From the NCBI GenBank assembly GCA_947631215.1, contig CANRKN010000051.1:1-13671 (forward strand): a stretch of DNA of 13,671 bases. The letters run 5' to 3'. This document shows positions 13,085 through 13,671 of this stretch, one piece after another. Under the pieces are notes generated by a model. It was not told the DNA's origin and searched no databases. It saw only the letters and a program-made list of their open reading frames with translations. A program made the position numbers and the translations under genes. Origin of the DNA: an uncultured Oscillospiraceae bacterium (GTDB lineage: Bacteria; Bacillota_A; Clostridia; Oscillospirales; Oscillospiraceae). The first letter of the stretch is position 1; each line of letters begins with the position of its first letter.

Positions 13085-13671
13085 ATGGATATCAAGGAGA
13101 TGAAAAAGGCCATATCGGCCTATGTGGACGCCCACGCTCAGGAGTATATAGACCTGGCCAACAGCATATGGGAGTACGCGGAGCTGTCCTTGAAGGAATA
13201 TAAGTCCGCGGCGCTGTTCACGGAGCTTTTGAAAAAGGAGGGCTTCACCGTCCGGGAAAACCTCTGCGGCATCGCCACCGCTTTCAGCGGCAGCTACGGT
13301 TCCGGCGCGCCCCATATCGGCATCCTGGGCGAGTTCGACGCCCTTTCCGGCCTGAGCCAGAAGGCGGGGGCCCTGGCCCGGGAGGAACTGGTCAAAAACG
13401 GCTCCGGCCACGGCTGCGGCCATAACCTCCTGGGAGCGGGCTCCTTCGCGGCGGCCTGCGCCGTGAAGGACTTTCTGCAAAAGACGGGCCTGCCCGGCAC
13501 CGTGACCTTCTACGGCTGTCCCGGGGAGGAGGGCGGCGCTTCCAAGGCCTATATGGCCCGGGATGGCCTCTGGAAGGAGCTGGACTGCGCGTTGAGCTGG
13601 CACCCCGGCGACACCAACGAGCTCATGACCGGCACCAACAACTCCTGCACCCAGGTGCTCTACAAATTCAA
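13085..13671 (+). CDS. M20 family amidohydrolase, AbgB-like (3' end cut by window edge)
   Basis: The frame is open from ATG 13085 to the window end, giving 195 residues of an expected 400-480. AAAGGAG (13073-13079) lies 5 bases before the start. Family M20 metal-site motifs are visible: GILGEFDALSGLSQ (79-92) with D85, SGHGCGHNLLGAGS (107-120) with C111 and H113, YGCPGEEGG (143-151) with the catalytic E148/E149 pair, and ALSWHPGD (169-176) with H173. The pattern is closest to AbgB (p-aminobenzoyl-glutamate hydrolase subunit) and related N-acyl amino acid or indole-acetyl-aspartate hydrolases. The true substrate is unknown. It follows an amino acid importer, which suggests processing of amino acid conjugates, as inference. 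Confidence 0.88.
   Translation, partial: MDIKEMKKAISAYVDAHAQEYIDLANSIWEYAELSLKEYKSAALFTELLKKEGFTVRENLCGIATAFSGSYGSGAPHIGILGEFDALSGLSQKAGALAREELVKNGSGHGCGHNLLGAGSFAAACAVKDFLQKTGLPGTVTFYGCPGEEGGASKAYMARDGLWKELDCALSWHPGDTNELMTGTNNSCTQVLYKF

Overview
The window reads as ordinary chromosome of a GC-rich Bacillota (class Clostridia), most likely an Oscillospiraceae-type gut anaerobe. This placement is inference: it rests on the high GC content with an AT-rich Firmicutes promoter grammar, strong AGGAGG-type ribosome binding sites, frequent TTG/GTG starts, a DUF4179-type sigma/anti-sigma pair, TmcAL beside acetate kinase, and SirTM/zinc-macrodomain genes. Codon use looks even throughout and I see no insertion sequence, CRISPR array, tRNA or rRNA.

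Layout. (1) 1-76, minus: the first 25 codons of rplU (ribosomal protein L21), with a consensus promoter and a short structured leader. (2) 318-2008, plus: a sigma-70-family factor with a TTG start, overlapped by a single-pass membrane protein that looks like its anti-sigma regulator. Their promoter lies back to back with that of rplU. (3) 2052-3732, minus: acetate kinase followed one base later by a flavin-binding PPOX/NimA-like protein. A GC-rich bidirectional terminator separates this pair from the converging anti-sigma gene. (4) 3840-10296, plus: a tight six-gene unit made of tmcAL, prfA, a tsaC-coaE fusion, an M18 aminopeptidase, a zinc macrodomain hydrolase and a SirTM-class sirtuin, closed by a strong terminator. 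Gaps are 6 bases or fewer and several genes overlap. (5) 10297-10636: the only long non-coding stretch, with repeated ATGAAT/ATTCAT palindromes upstream of a good promoter. (6) 10637-13025, plus: a polar amino acid ABC importer (binding protein, permease, ATPase) with a hairpin between the first two genes. (7) 13085 to the window end: the start of an M20 (AbgB-like) amidohydrolase.

How the genes may work together. Region 4 joins two ATP-using, adenylate-forming tRNA modification activities (ac4C34 of tRNA-Met by TmcAL, t6A37 by TsaC) to release factor 1, the last step of CoA synthesis, a peptidase, and a protein ADP-ribosylation writer/eraser pair. Acetate kinase lies divergently from TmcAL, which itself consumes acetate. 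The amino acid importer followed by an amidohydrolase suggests uptake and processing of amino acids or their conjugates.

The most unusual items are the single-polypeptide TsaC-CoaE fusion, the SirTM-macrodomain pair without its usual lipoyl-carrier partners in view, the palindrome cluster before the importer, and an importer binding protein with a secretion signal but no lipobox cysteine.
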